Positions 1 through 8,561 of a stretch of 53,648 nt of DNA are shown in pieces (positions within the stretch are counted from its first letter, which is position 1; each line of letters starts with the position of its first letter). Both the position numbers and the translations under genes were made by a program. Source of the stretch: Ignavibacteria bacterium (lineage in GTDB: Bacteria; Bacteroidota; Ignavibacteria; Kapaibacteriales; UBA961). The notes beneath the pieces were generated by a model. The model was given only the letters and a program-made list of their open reading frames with translations. It ran no database searches and was not told where the DNA came from. Location: the NCBI GenBank assembly GCA_016873735.1, contig VGWD01000014.1:1-53648 (forward strand), given 5' to 3'.

Positions 1-1094
1 GATTCATGTTCTTCAACACTAACAAAGGATTCTGCATATCTATAAAGACCGGCTTCCGAAGCAGCATACAGAATGATCTCATTCGAAGTTGCAATAGATC
101 GCATCATCCAAACATTCCTTCGTGGTTTTATTCCACCGGGATTTGTAAACCAAGGAATATCATTATCGAATAGTCTCGTGAAATTTGATGCCAAATCTTT
201 TTTCAAAATGAGACCAGGGCCGGGAATGACATCATTTGCATCAGAAAAGCCACCTAAAAAAAAATAATCTTTGTCTTTGTTGTCTGCAAAACAAATCGAC
301 CAAAAACTTGTGTCTCTCAATGAATGTTCATTCCAAGTATATCCACCATCTGTGGTTTTGAAGACTCCACCATTTGGGATATTACCCGGAAGAAAATATG
401 CAATGATTGCAAATCCTAGTAATGGGTCTTTTTTGCTGAACACAATTTTGGGAATTTCGGCATCTTGAAAGTTACGCAGAATCGTCACACGATTCCAAGT
501 AATTCCGGCGTCGGTGGAACGCTCAATTATTCCGGTTTTGCAACCAGCATACATGATATTCGAGCTGTCAGTACGGAAAGCAATCGTACATAGGGAAGGC
601 ACATTCAAAGTTCCCAAGGTATCCCAAGTCAATCCCAAATCACGGCTTCTAAACACTCTATTCGAAGCATTGTCTCCGGCATATATGATATTGGCATCAT
701 TCGGCATTTCCATGATTGTTTCACCGGGTGAAAGAAATTGTGGCTTTTCTGTTTCAAAAACCGTTTCCCAATCTCTTCCCTGATTTGTACTTCTCCGAAT
801 GGAATTGAAAACACCACCGATGAGAACAATATTTGTGTCTTTGGATGATATCAATACATTGGTCAATTGAGAACTTCCGCTTCTGAATTCGATGCTGTCA
901 ACAGACCAAGTTCTTCCGGCATCATGCGATCTATAGAGCGTTCTTCCCAAACCACCAACTATCATAGTATTTGGATTTTTCGGATTGATTGAAAGTCCAT
1001 ATGCCGGTTGATCAAGAAGACGCGTCCAAATTCCTTGTGCATGCAAAAGTTGCCCACACAATAAACACATGACTATCATCATGTTATTTTTCAT
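1..1094 (-). CDS. BNR/sortilin-type repeat secreted protein (3' end outside window)
   Basis: Reading the minus strand from the ATG at 1094 gives one open frame of about 364 codons that runs off the left edge. It opens with a short signal-peptide-like stretch (basic start, hydrophobic segment, LLHAQG). It then shows repeated blocks of the form 'S.D.G.TW', for example SHDAGRTW, STNQGRDW, SRDLGLTW, STDAGITW and TTDGGYTW. These are Asp-box/BNR repeats of the kind that build beta-propellers in secreted or surface proteins. The frame overlaps the end of the PIG-L gene by 11 bases, so the two are probably cotranscribed. The missing C-terminus could carry a sorting domain, such as a type IX secretion signal in this phylum; this cannot be checked here. 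The molecular function is unknown. Confidence 0.85.
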   Translation of the reverse strand, partial: MKNNMMIVMCLLCGQLLHAQGIWTRLLDQPAYGLSINPKNPNTMIVGGLGRTLYRSHDAGRTWSVDSIEFRSGSSQLTNVLISSKDTNIVLIGGVFNSIRRSTNQGRDWETVFETEKPQFLSPGETIMEMPNDANIIYAGDNASNRVFRSRDLGLTWDTLGTLNVPSLCTIAFRTDSSNIMYAGCKTGIIERSTDAGITWNRVTILRNFQDAEIPKIVFSKKDPLLGFAIIAYFLPGNIPNGGVFKTTDGGYTWNEHSLRDTSFWSICFADNKDKDYFFLGGFSDANDVIPGPGLILKKDLASNFTRLFDNDIPWFTNPGGIKPRRNVWMMRSIATSNEIILYAASEAGLYRYAESFVSVEEHE

Positions 1095-2001
1095 TTCGAT
1101 ATCCTTTGAATGAAGTATTGCGTAGCAATTGTGCAAATCCACGTATTGCTTGTTCTGCCTTGTCGGGATTTAAAGCATAATTCCAAAAATATTCCAAATG
1201 ACCTTTCCCCATTGCCAATTGCATTGCACCTTGAGATTTATGCTCGGCGATCAACCAATTTACAATGACTGAATAGTTTAGTTTATTTTGATAACCAAAT
1301 GATGTCAAGCGATTGAAATAATCAATCGGTTTGGATTGATGCATGGAAGTCAGTGGATATGAAGCTAGACCATTAAATGACAACAATGTTTGATCGCTGG
1401 TATCACGTACACTACAGCCAATAATGATCGGCCTTTGTTCTAAAGGTATTGAAGATACTGCCCGCAAAGCAAGTATTGTGGCTGCTTTGTGATGACCATG
1501 TGTTGATTCTGTCGGAAGTAACGTGAACACGAAATCATATGCATGTTTTGTCTGAAGGTCTTTGATTTTTGCAATGACTCTTGATGTATCCCATACCAGA
1601 TTCAACACAGTATCAGCATAAAGGGTATATCCTGTATCCTGTTCATCCATGAAATGATAATCACGTAATCCGATATATGCTCCTCCTGACATCATTTCCT
1701 TTTTACGAATTGTAGGGAGCGCCATTCTTCCGGATTGTTCATTCGTCAATTCTTGATGATAAACTTCTTCGGCGAGTGTTGAATATTTGTATCCGCCTTC
1801 CCCATTGGTAACAATCAAGATATCAGCGATGCCATCCAATTCATGGGTCACTTTATATATTGTAGCAGCAAATGCGGTTTCATCATCCGGATGAGCGGTT
1901 ACGATAAGAATCTTCGGACCATTGGAGAATGCAGTCGAGACTACCATCACAAGGTTGATCAGGACTGATAAGAACAATTGATTGTTGTTATTGATCATCA
2001 T
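1084..2001 (-). CDS. PIG-L/LmbE family deacetylase, exported
   Basis: 305 aa. After a hydrophobic signal-like N-terminus (residues 8-26) comes the family motif AHPDDE at 36-41. H37, D39 and D40 are the expected zinc/catalytic residues, and the partner histidines lie in STHGHH at 166-171. PIG-L family enzymes remove N-acetyl groups from GlcNAc-type substrates (GlcNAc-PI, mycothiol and bacillithiol precursors, chitooligosaccharides); the substrate here cannot be told. The putative signal peptide suggests action in the periplasm or outside the cell, which argues against a cytosolic thiol-biosynthesis role. It is followed by the overlapping BNR-repeat gene, probably in one operon. Two adjacent ATG codons (2001 and 1998) are possible starts. 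Confidence 0.85.
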   Translation of the reverse strand: MMINNNNQLFLSVLINLVMVVSTAFSNGPKILIVTAHPDDETAFAATIYKVTHELDGIADILIVTNGEGGYKYSTLAEEVYHQELTNEQSGRMALPTIRKKEMMSGGAYIGLRDYHFMDEQDTGYTLYADTVLNLVWDTSRVIAKIKDLQTKHAYDFVFTLLPTESTHGHHKAATILALRAVSSIPLEQRPIIIGCSVRDTSDQTLLSFNGLASYPLTSMHQSKPIDYFNRLTSFGYQNKLNYSVIVNWLIAEHKSQGAMQLAMGKGHLEYFWNYALNPDKAEQAIRGFAQLLRNTSFKGYRNEK

Positions 2002-2042
2002 ATGGTAAAATTCGAGAATATGATTGGCAAATCAAAAAGAAG

Positions 2043-2077
2043 CAAAACAAAAAAGCCCGATCTCAGCGATCGGGCTT
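2043..2077 (-). terminator. Rho-independent terminator of the sigma factor gene
   Basis: A perfect 10-bp stem (AAGCCCGATC at 2053-2062 with its complement at 2068-2077) and a 5-base loop are followed on the minus strand by a T-rich run (TTTTTTTGTTTTG). It sits 19 bases past the sigma factor stop codon. Confidence 0.9.
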
Positions 2078-2096
2078 CAACTCTATTTGTGTTGGA

Positions 2097-2813
2097 TTAG
2101 TCGTCCATGCCTTCATATAAATGCTGGAGGCGTCCGCGAAGATGGAGGACGGCATAGCGCTTTCTTGCGAGGAGCGTATTGATATTCACTCCGCTTTCTG
2201 CAGACATTTCTCTGAATGAAACTCCGTGAAATTCATTTCTTTCAAACACTTCTCGCTGCTCTGTTGGCAATTCCTTGAGTGCATCCTGAACGGTATCCCA
2301 AATAGTTTTACGGAATAAATCTCCGTCAGGATTATAGGACATGTCACCGAGTAAGTAGTCGAGTGAATCATTCCCTTCTTCTATCTGGCGAGGAGTTGCC
2401 AAGTCTGAAAATGACTCTGCTCTTTTCTTGCGATAGAAATCAATGATTTTGTTTCTGACAGCAGTGAATACCCAGGAAGCAAGATTCTCAATCGGCTTCT
2501 GAACATGCTCAGCGGCAGCCAAAACATTTGTGAACACTTCTTGCAGAATGTCTTCCGCATCTTCCTGTGTTCGAACTCGCTGGCGTATAAAACTTAAAAA
2601 ACGCTTACGATCAGCTTTGAACAAAGCCTCGATTTGCAATACCAAGTCCATTTTCTCTCCTCCAAGAACTGTGGTGGAAATAGCTACTTCATCCTTAGTA
2701 CCCCCAAATCGCTCATCATCAACATAGATGATGTGAGGAGTTGGTGTCTCCGGCCCTGCCACAGGCCCGGTAGGATTCATGTCTGATGTAGACCCTTGAT
2801 TAAATTCCAGCAT
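2097..2813 (-). CDS. ECF-type RNA polymerase sigma-70 factor with N-terminal extension
   Basis: 238 aa from the ATG at 2813. That start is chosen because AAGGAG lies 7 bases upstream; longer versions starting at 2861 or 2864 have no such site. Residues 62-131 fit sigma region 2 (EDAEDILQEVF, then LASWVFTAVRNKIIDFYRKKR). Residues 173-228 fit region 4, with a helix-turn-helix at about 197-222 (VSFREMSAESGVNINTLLARK). There is no region 3, as in ECF factors. The first 60 or so residues are extra to the family, Pro/Gly rich and probably disordered. No anti-sigma gene is adjacent: the next gene downstream is PIG-L and the upstream one is hutU. The upstream region holds a cluster of TGACA/TGTCA pentamers that may be its own control region. 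Confidence 0.9.
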   Translation of the reverse strand: MLEFNQGSTSDMNPTGPVAGPETPTPHIIYVDDERFGGTKDEVAISTTVLGGEKMDLVLQIEALFKADRKRFLSFIRQRVRTQEDAEDILQEVFTNVLAAAEHVQKPIENLASWVFTAVRNKIIDFYRKKRAESFSDLATPRQIEEGNDSLDYLLGDMSYNPDGDLFRKTIWDTVQDALKELPTEQREVFERNEFHGVSFREMSAESGVNINTLLARKRYAVLHLRGRLQHLYEGMDD

Positions 2814-2922
2814 GATGATGCTCCTTAAAAGCAGTGGATGAATTCGCTGACCTATTGTCATCACGAAATGTTGTAGCTAATCGAACCATTCAGTCCTTTC
2901 ATAAGTGAGAAAAATCTTTATC

Positions 2923-2997
2923 TGTCATTTTTGCAGAATCTGACACATTTTTTGACAATTTGACATTGCATTGTCATTTTGTCCGAAATTCATGTCA
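2923..2997. promoter_or_regulatory. Cluster of six TGACA/TGTCA pentamers upstream of the sigma gene
   Basis: TGTCA occurs at 2923, 2972 and 2993, and TGACA at 2941, 2953 and 2961: six copies in 75 bases. One pair (2961-2976) is arranged as an inverted repeat around TTGCAT. The region lies between the hutU stop and the sigma factor start, where a promoter or operator would be expected. Autoregulation is an inference. Confidence 0.4.
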
Positions 2998-3016
2998 AAT
3001 TTGCTAAATCAATACC

Positions 3017-4693
3017 TTAATCTCGAACAATAGGGTATAAAGGAATTTTTATGCCAAACTTTTCCGAATTGCCCAGAGCCCGCTTGTACCCTGCATCTGT
3101 ATGACGTAAAATACCCATAAGTGGGTCATAGGTAAGGACGCGTTGAAGTCTTTGTTCGGCGGCATCGGTACCATCCGCAACGATCACCATTCCGGCATGG
3201 AGTGATAGTCCCATGCCGACCCCACCTCCATGATGCAATGAAACCCAAGTGGCGCCACCAAGAGTATTGAGTGCAAAATTGAGATAGACCCAATCTGCGA
3301 TTGCATCGGATCCATCGAGCATTGCCTCTGTTTCGCGATATGGAGAGGCCACTGAACCGCAATCGAGGTGATCTCTTCCAATGACTATTGGTGCTGACAC
3401 TTTTCCTTCGCGAACCAGGTTATTGAACATGATGCCGGCTTTTGCTCTTTCACCATAATTAAGCCAACAGATTCTCGCAGGCAATCCTTGATATCCGATT
3501 CTTGATTGTGCATTCTTGATCCATCGATGCAATCCTTGATGTTCAGGGAATAATTCCATGATTGCTCTATCTGTCATGGCAATATCATCCGGATCACCGG
3601 AGAGCGCAACCCAGCGGAATGGACCATTGCCATCGCAGAACAATTGTCTGATGTAAGCCGGAACAAATCCTGGGAAATCAAATGCATTCTGCACGCCGGC
3701 TTTGTCTTTGGCCACACCTCTGAGATTATTTCCATAATCAAAAACAACAGATCCCATTTGTTGAAAAGCCAGCATGGCTTTCACATGTTCGCCAATTGAA
3801 TGATGAGTTTTGTCCAGATATGTTACAGGATCGGTTGATCGCAGCACATCTGCTTCCACTTTGGACACACCTGCAGGATAATACCCATTCAAGGGATCAT
3901 GAGCAGCTGTTTGATCAGTGACGATATCTGGTTTGATATTTCTTTTCACAAGTTCGGGAAGTATTTCTGCTGCATTTCCAAGTAGTCCGATTGACAATGC
4001 TTTTTTTGATTCAATGCACTCTTGTACAAGTGTCAAGGCCTCGTTCAAGTCATGCATTTTCACATCGCAGTATCCATCATGAATTCGCTTGTCGATACGG
4101 GATTCATCTATTTCAATGCACAATGCTACAGCACCATTGAATGTAGCAGCAAGTGGTTGAGCGCCACCCATTCCACCCAATCCCGCGGTAAGAACGAATC
4201 TTCCGTGCAAATCACCACCAAAATGCTGTCTGGCACATTCGGCGAATGTCTCATATGTTCCTTGCACGATTCCTTGGGTTCCGATATAGATCCAGCTACC
4301 GGCTGTCATTTGACCATACATCATGAGTCCGAGTTCATCCAATCGACGAAACTCTTCCCAATTGGCCCATTGTCCAACAAGATTGGAGTTAGCAATGATC
4401 ACTCTTGGTGCATGTTCATGCGTGGGTACAATCCCAACGGGCTTACCTGACTGAACAAGCAATGTTTCATCAGGATTCATGGCACGGAGTGAGTCCAAAA
4501 TAGCATATAAGGATTCGGGATTTCTTGCGGCCTTTCCATATCCGCCATATACAATAAGCTGTTCGGGATGCTCAGCAACTTCCGGATCCAGATTGTTTTG
4601 AATCATTCTATATGCTGCTTCAATTTGCCAATTGGCGCAATGAAGAGTAGAACCTTTTGGGGATAAAATGGTTGAAAGGGAAACTTGTGACAT
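3017..4693 (-). CDS. hutU: Urocanate hydratase (urocanase)
   Basis: 558 aa, the normal length for the family. It converts urocanate to imidazolonepropionate, the second step of histidine degradation, using tightly bound NAD+ as electrophile, in the cytosol. Diagnostic segments are [10 protein letters not shown] (49-58), [13 protein letters not shown] (168-180), [17 protein letters not shown] (352-368), [14 protein letters not shown] (403-416, with C409 at the position of the active-site cysteine) and [15 protein letters not shown] (487-501). No hutH, hutI or hutG is nearby, so the rest of the pathway must lie elsewhere. A hairpin terminator separates it from the TldD-like gene upstream, so it probably has its own promoter. 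Confidence 0.97.
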   Translation of the reverse strand: MSQVSLSTILSPKGSTLHCANWQIEAAYRMIQNNLDPEVAEHPEQLIVYGGYGKAARNPESLYAILDSLRAMNPDETLLVQSGKPVGIVPTHEHAPRVIIANSNLVGQWANWEEFRRLDELGLMMYGQMTAGSWIYIGTQGIVQGTYETFAECARQHFGGDLHGRFVLTAGLGGMGGAQPLAATFNGAVALCIEIDESRIDKRIHDGYCDVKMHDLNEALTLVQECIESKKALSIGLLGNAAEILPELVKRNIKPDIVTDQTAAHDPLNGYYPAGVSKVEADVLRSTDPVTYLDKTHHSIGEHVKAMLAFQQMGSVVFDYGNNLRGVAKDKAGVQNAFDFPGFVPAYIRQLFCDGNGPFRWVALSGDPDDIAMTDRAIMELFPEHQGLHRWIKNAQSRIGYQGLPARICWLNYGERAKAGIMFNNLVREGKVSAPIVIGRDHLDCGSVASPYRETEAMLDGSDAIADWVYLNFALNTLGGATWVSLHHGGGVGMGLSLHAGMVIVADGTDAAEQRLQRVLTYDPLMGILRHTDAGYKRALGNSEKFGIKIPLYPIVRD

Positions 4694-4720
4694 GATTAAT
4701 GCGACCTATTAAAAATGACA

Positions 4721-4742
4721 GTGGGAGGATAACTCCTCCCAC
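4721..4742 (-). terminator. Hairpin terminator after the TldD-like gene
   Basis: A perfect 9-bp stem (GTGGGAGGA at 4721-4729, complement at 4734-4742) with a 4-base loop is followed on the minus strand by TGTCATTTTTAAT. It lies 17 bases past the stop of the TldD-like gene and would separate it from hutU. Confidence 0.8.
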
Positions 4743-4759
4743 ACATAAAAAGTTCACTA

Positions 4760-6517
4760 TTATTCTATTGGCGAGGCGATCAAGGGTGGTTTTGGAAAAT
4801 CACTTTCAATGGGCTTAAATTCAAGATCTTCAAACATCAAGTCCGTCGTGATGATTGAAGCTGAAACAAATTGAGCTCCACCTGTCATGAATGAAGAAAC
4901 CACAGAGGACGCCAGTAAATTATATGCTCTGCTCTTTTTTCCTACAAGAATGATATCCTTGAATGATGCAGGACTAATGCCCGCCAATTCACCGCCGCGA
5001 ACACGTTCTTCTCTACCATCGGGATAAACCTTGTATGCTTCCAATACACTCATTTTGGAATCACCTTGAGCAAAGGGATATTCACCGGATGTTTGTTCAT
5101 ATAAAACGGTGTACAAAATATTTTGATTCAATGCTTTGCGTATGATGATGCCATAAGGTAATTCTCTTGCTTTGCATAAAGACATCATTTTGGATTTCAT
5201 TGCTTTTGCTTCAACTTCCTTTTTCTTGTCCAAGCACATCATTTGCATTATGCCATAAATAGGTGCGCCACTACGAGAGTGTCCATTACTTGAACGAATG
5301 CGTTTTGTTGGAATTCTTCCTGATAGTAGCGTTTTCAAATAACCTCTTTCAACAACATTCACCATTTGAGCAGGGATTCCTTCATCATCGATTGAATAAT
5401 GCCCGACCAATGATGTTTCATCAAACTTTTGCAAAATCGGATTATCAATCATGGAAAGAAATTCAGGCAATACCCTACCGCCAATCTTATTCTGGAAAGC
5501 GGTATATCTATCATTGTCTTGCACACCTCTGTCAGTAAGCGGAGGTCTTTGAACAATGCATTGAGGAGCGAAGATTTGCGCAATGATTTCATGCGCAGCT
5601 TGACCTTCCATGATGATCGGACCTGAATATGGATCGGATAATCTTGGAGCAGAATAGAGCGTTTCAAATGAAGTTGCAAGTGCTTTCACCGCCTTTATCA
5701 GTGAATCTTTGGCGGGAAGATCAGCATAAGTACGGGCATATGAGGTATAGGTTTCCGCAATGGGCATTCCATCTTGGCATTGCCCGGAAGCAATGACTTC
5801 AATGCCAATCATATGTTTTGTTTTGATGTATTCTCTACCTTCGGTATTGACATAGAGCAAAGTTTCGGGAAGATGCTCCATACTAACCGAGCTTGAAGAA
5901 ATCGTGCGTGAATTTCTCAAATGCGAGGATAATTCCTGAACCAACATTTCTGCTTTTTCGAAATTGAATATTCCATGCTCGGGAATATCTCGTAATTGCG
6001 CGGCCCCGAGCAGATTGAAATCATGCGTGGTATCGGTACGCAATCTATTCTTGATTGCAGCTTCCTTTTTTGCAAGCAATTCTGCTGATTGTTTATAGCA
6101 TGCATCAGTTGCGAGCCATAATTCTCTTCGCAGTGTGGGATAATCAAGCTCAATCGGGATGCGTCGATTCTTGAATGATTCTTCATCGTCCCCGCTTCCA
6201 AAAAATCCAAGACTAACATCAAAAAAGTTTGTATTGTCAAAGGTGGGATTTCCAACACGGATACCGACTGTCAGAACTGCCGACATTCCTTTTTTGGTAT
6301 TCACCGTACCACCCAGAGTGGCCTTGACTGATACCGTGTTTTTGATTGTCAAAAGATATTCGACATAATAGGGTTTTTGCAGTGATTCAACATGCAATTC
6401 AGTCAGAGCCCTCTTTGCTTCGTCACGCATTGCGCGCATCAATTCATCATGTGTTGATGCATGAAGGGTATACAAAGAAGCTGAAAAAAAGAATATGCTC
6501 AATAATCGTAAAGACAT
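4760..6517 (-). CDS. TldD/PmbA-like exported protein with degenerate metal motif
   Basis: 585 aa. The N-terminus (LLSIFFFSASLYTLHAS) looks like a signal peptide, unlike cytosolic E. coli TldD and TldE. Family features include the C-terminal half with GPIIMEGQAAHEIIAQIF (299-316), a long 'ERGYLKTLLSGRIPTKR...NGHSR' segment and a terminal region matching the TldD/PmbA C-domain. In true TldD the zinc site is HExxxH; here it reads HEIIAQ at 309-314, so the second histidine is replaced by glutamine. The protein may therefore be a non-catalytic or altered member, like the PmbA/TldE partner. No second TldD-type gene is adjacent. The role is unknown; peptide processing in the periplasm is only a guess. 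Confidence 0.8.
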   Translation of the reverse strand: MSLRLLSIFFFSASLYTLHASTHDELMRAMRDEAKRALTELHVESLQKPYYVEYLLTIKNTVSVKATLGGTVNTKKGMSAVLTVGIRVGNPTFDNTNFFDVSLGFFGSGDDEESFKNRRIPIELDYPTLRRELWLATDACYKQSAELLAKKEAAIKNRLRTDTTHDFNLLGAAQLRDIPEHGIFNFEKAEMLVQELSSHLRNSRTISSSSVSMEHLPETLLYVNTEGREYIKTKHMIGIEVIASGQCQDGMPIAETYTSYARTYADLPAKDSLIKAVKALATSFETLYSAPRLSDPYSGPIIMEGQAAHEIIAQIFAPQCIVQRPPLTDRGVQDNDRYTAFQNKIGGRVLPEFLSMIDNPILQKFDETSLVGHYSIDDEGIPAQMVNVVERGYLKTLLSGRIPTKRIRSSNGHSRSGAPIYGIMQMMCLDKKKEVEAKAMKSKMMSLCKARELPYGIIIRKALNQNILYTVLYEQTSGEYPFAQGDSKMSVLEAYKVYPDGREERVRGGELAGISPASFKDIILVGKKSRAYNLLASSVVSSFMTGGAQFVSASIITTDLMFEDLEFKPIESDFPKPPLIASPIE

Positions 6518-6542
6518 GAAATTTCCATTGTTTGAATGAATA

Positions 6543-6550
6543 CAAAGCTA
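6543..6550 (-). promoter_or_regulatory. Bacteroidota-type -7 box (TAGCTTTG) for the TldD-like gene
   Basis: A perfect TAnnTTTG match on the minus strand, 25 bases before the ATG at 6517. No convincing -33 element is visible. Confidence 0.5.
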
Positions 6551-6562
6551 CAAAAGCTGTTG

Positions 6563-7270
6563 CTATTGCTTTTGTTCATTGCCATGAACAAATCGACGAA
6601 GCGTAACGATTCTTCTCACCGGGGCAATGTCTTTTTGATGCATGATTGCCTCGTTTTTCACCATTCCAATTCCTTTTGACAACCAGACATGATTCTCAAA
6701 CATCACATTTCCGGGAGCCTTTGAAAATGAAACATAATAATAACAGGGAAAAGAACCTGCAGTCACAGATATCAACGCCGCGGTGTCTCGCACTTCAACT
6801 TTAACTCCATTTGAAGTATAGGTTTCGCCTTTATCGGCAGGATACTTATATGTCAGACTGAATACAGGAATCTTGGTCGTATCATCCGGATCTTGAGGCC
6901 AGCTGTATATTCCCTTGGCTCTCACTGTATACCAAGTACCACCATTTGGTGAAGCAGATGTTCGTATCAGTGAACAAGGATTGCTATCCAACATAGTGGA
7001 TCCATGAACATATAATGTATCCCCTTGTGGGAAAGGAAACTCTGCGTTTGGTTGCAGAAATGTGCCTGTTGCAATATCTTGATATGCTATGTCAAAAAAC
7101 CAGGCATTGTTCGTTGCCAATGGCATCATCAATGTGTCATCTCTCTGTTTTAAGGGATGTTTCATCGATTGTTGCTGTGAATCCAAGGGTACTTCTTTTC
7201 TTTTTATGCGCTCATCAGAGCAAGAGATCAAGAAAAAGGTAAAGAATAGGCATGCCAAGATTGTGGTCAT
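6563..7270 (-). CDS. Predicted lipoprotein of unknown function
   Basis: 235 aa. The N-terminus is a short hydrophobic helix ending in the lipobox LISC (cysteine at residue 17), so the mature protein should be lipid-anchored. The rest contains no motif I recognise: a serine/threonine- and aromatic-rich, probably beta-rich body ending in a basic tail (RRIVTLRRFVHG). It lies 45 bases upstream of the TldD-like gene in the same direction, but a -7 box between them suggests the latter can be transcribed separately. It is divergent from the trans-sulfuration gene. Confidence 0.7.
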   Translation of the reverse strand: MTTILACLFFTFFLISCSDERIKRKEVPLDSQQQSMKHPLKQRDDTLMMPLATNNAWFFDIAYQDIATGTFLQPNAEFPFPQGDTLYVHGSTMLDSNPCSLIRTSASPNGGTWYTVRAKGIYSWPQDPDDTTKIPVFSLTYKYPADKGETYTSNGVKVEVRDTAALISVTAGSFPCYYYVSFSKAPGNVMFENHVWLSKGIGMVKNEAIMHQKDIAPVRRIVTLRRFVHGNEQKQ

Positions 7271-7354
7271 AGATTAGGCAGAACGGTAAATATTTCTCGA
7301 TTTTTTGGCCAAATTACGGCTAAGCCGCAACCCAAAAAAGTGCTTTTTTTCCCG

Positions 7355-7362
7355 TATCTTTG
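7355..7362 (+). promoter_or_regulatory. Bacteroidota-type -7 box (TATCTTTG) for the trans-sulfuration/ftsW operon
   Basis: A perfect TAnnTTTG match 35 bases before the ATG at 7398, giving a short 5' leader. It supports starting translation at 7398 rather than at the upstream in-frame TTG at 7305, which would lie before the promoter. Confidence 0.55.
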
Positions 7363-7397
7363 TCAGCAGCATCATCTTACTCTCATTCAGAGCTTAT

Positions 7398-8561
7398 ATG
7401 TCGAATTCGAACAAACTGTCGATTCCTTCCGGAATGAATTCAAAGGCTGTCCATGCAGGCACGCAACGTGATCATTTCGGTGGCGTGAATACGCCTGTGC
7501 AGCCTTCAACCGCCATAGAGTATTTGAATGAATCGGGATCTGTGCCATATCCGAGAAATTTCACGATACCCAATCATGAAGCGGTGGCAACCAAGATTGC
7601 AGCTTTGGAGGGCGGTGAAGCTGCGCTTGTATTGGCCACGGGCATGTCTGCAATAACAATAGGAATATTGGCGGCAGTTCAACCTGGACAACATGTGCTG
7701 ATGCAAAGCAATATCTATGGTGGAACAAGGGCATTTGTTGACATACTGCGATATAAACATGATATACAGGTGACATTGATCGATCGCATGGTGCCGGAAG
7801 AATTGGATGCGAAAATGACTGGCGACACAACTTTGGTGTATATGGAAACGCCAGCAAACCCTTTGCTTGACATCATCGATATTTCACCGATATGCCAATG
7901 GGCGAAGGACAATCGCATTCTTACGATGATTGACAATACATTTGCATCTCCGGTAAATCAACAGCCACTGAAACTGGGATGTGATATCATCATGCATAGT
8001 GCCACAAAATACATGGGTGGTCATAGTGATCTTATGGCCGGGGCTTTGATCGGTAAAAAAGATTTCATTGAACGATGCAGAACATTGTCTTCAATCTATG
8101 GCATGTCTCTCAATGCGGTTGATTTGTCCTTGCTCGAGCGAAGCATCAAAACAATGGTATTGAGAGTGCGGCAACAAAATTCCAATGCAATGGAAATCGC
8201 ACAATGGTTGAGCAAACATCCTTTGATTGCGAAAGTGCATTATCCTGGATTGACATCACATCCGGGTCATGAAATAGCGGCAAGACAAATGTCCGGATTC
8301 GGAGGAATGATGTCTTTCGAACTTGCCGGCAATGATACCTCATTTCGAGATGCTTTTCTGAGATCATTATCCATGATTTCAGTTGCGACAAGTTTGGGAG
8401 GTGTCGAATCCACGATGACGATTCCGGCACAGACATCTCATTCCCTTCTCACTCCGGAAGAACGTTCTGCAATGGGGATTCATGATTTGCTCATTCGTTT
8501 CAGCATCGGTATTGAAGATCCCGAGGATTTGATTCAAGATCTTGAAAGGGCTCTTCAATGA
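7398..8561 (+). CDS. PLP-dependent trans-sulfuration enzyme (cystathionine synthase/lyase family)
   Basis: 387 aa from the ATG at 7398. It belongs to the Cys/Met metabolism PLP family (cystathionine gamma-synthase, cystathionine beta- or gamma-lyase, methionine gamma-lyase). Seen: the N-terminal 'KAVHAGTQRDHFGGVNTPV' block typical of the family, the YMETPANP segment, and the PLP-lysine motif SATKYMGGHSD with the Schiff-base lysine at residue 204. The C-terminal SLGGVESTMTIPAQTSH is also typical. The exact reaction cannot be assigned from sequence alone. The stop codon overlaps the ftsW start by 4 bases (ATGA), so the two are translationally coupled, although the functional link is not obvious. 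Confidence 0.9.
   Translation: MSNSNKLSIPSGMNSKAVHAGTQRDHFGGVNTPVQPSTAIEYLNESGSVPYPRNFTIPNHEAVATKIAALEGGEAALVLATGMSAITIGILAAVQPGQHVLMQSNIYGGTRAFVDILRYKHDIQVTLIDRMVPEELDAKMTGDTTLVYMETPANPLLDIIDISPICQWAKDNRILTMIDNTFASPVNQQPLKLGCDIIMHSATKYMGGHSDLMAGALIGKKDFIERCRTLSSIYGMSLNAVDLSLLERSIKTMVLRVRQQNSNAMEIAQWLSKHPLIAKVHYPGLTSHPGHEIAARQMSGFGGMMSFELAGNDTSFRDAFLRSLSMISVATSLGGVESTMTIPAQTSHSLLTPEERSAMGIHDLLIRFSIGIEDPEDLIQDLERALQ

Noticed and set aside
7305-7397. An upstream TTG start adding 31 residues to the trans-sulfuration enzyme.
   Set aside because: The stretch precedes the -7 box and does not resemble the family N-terminus.
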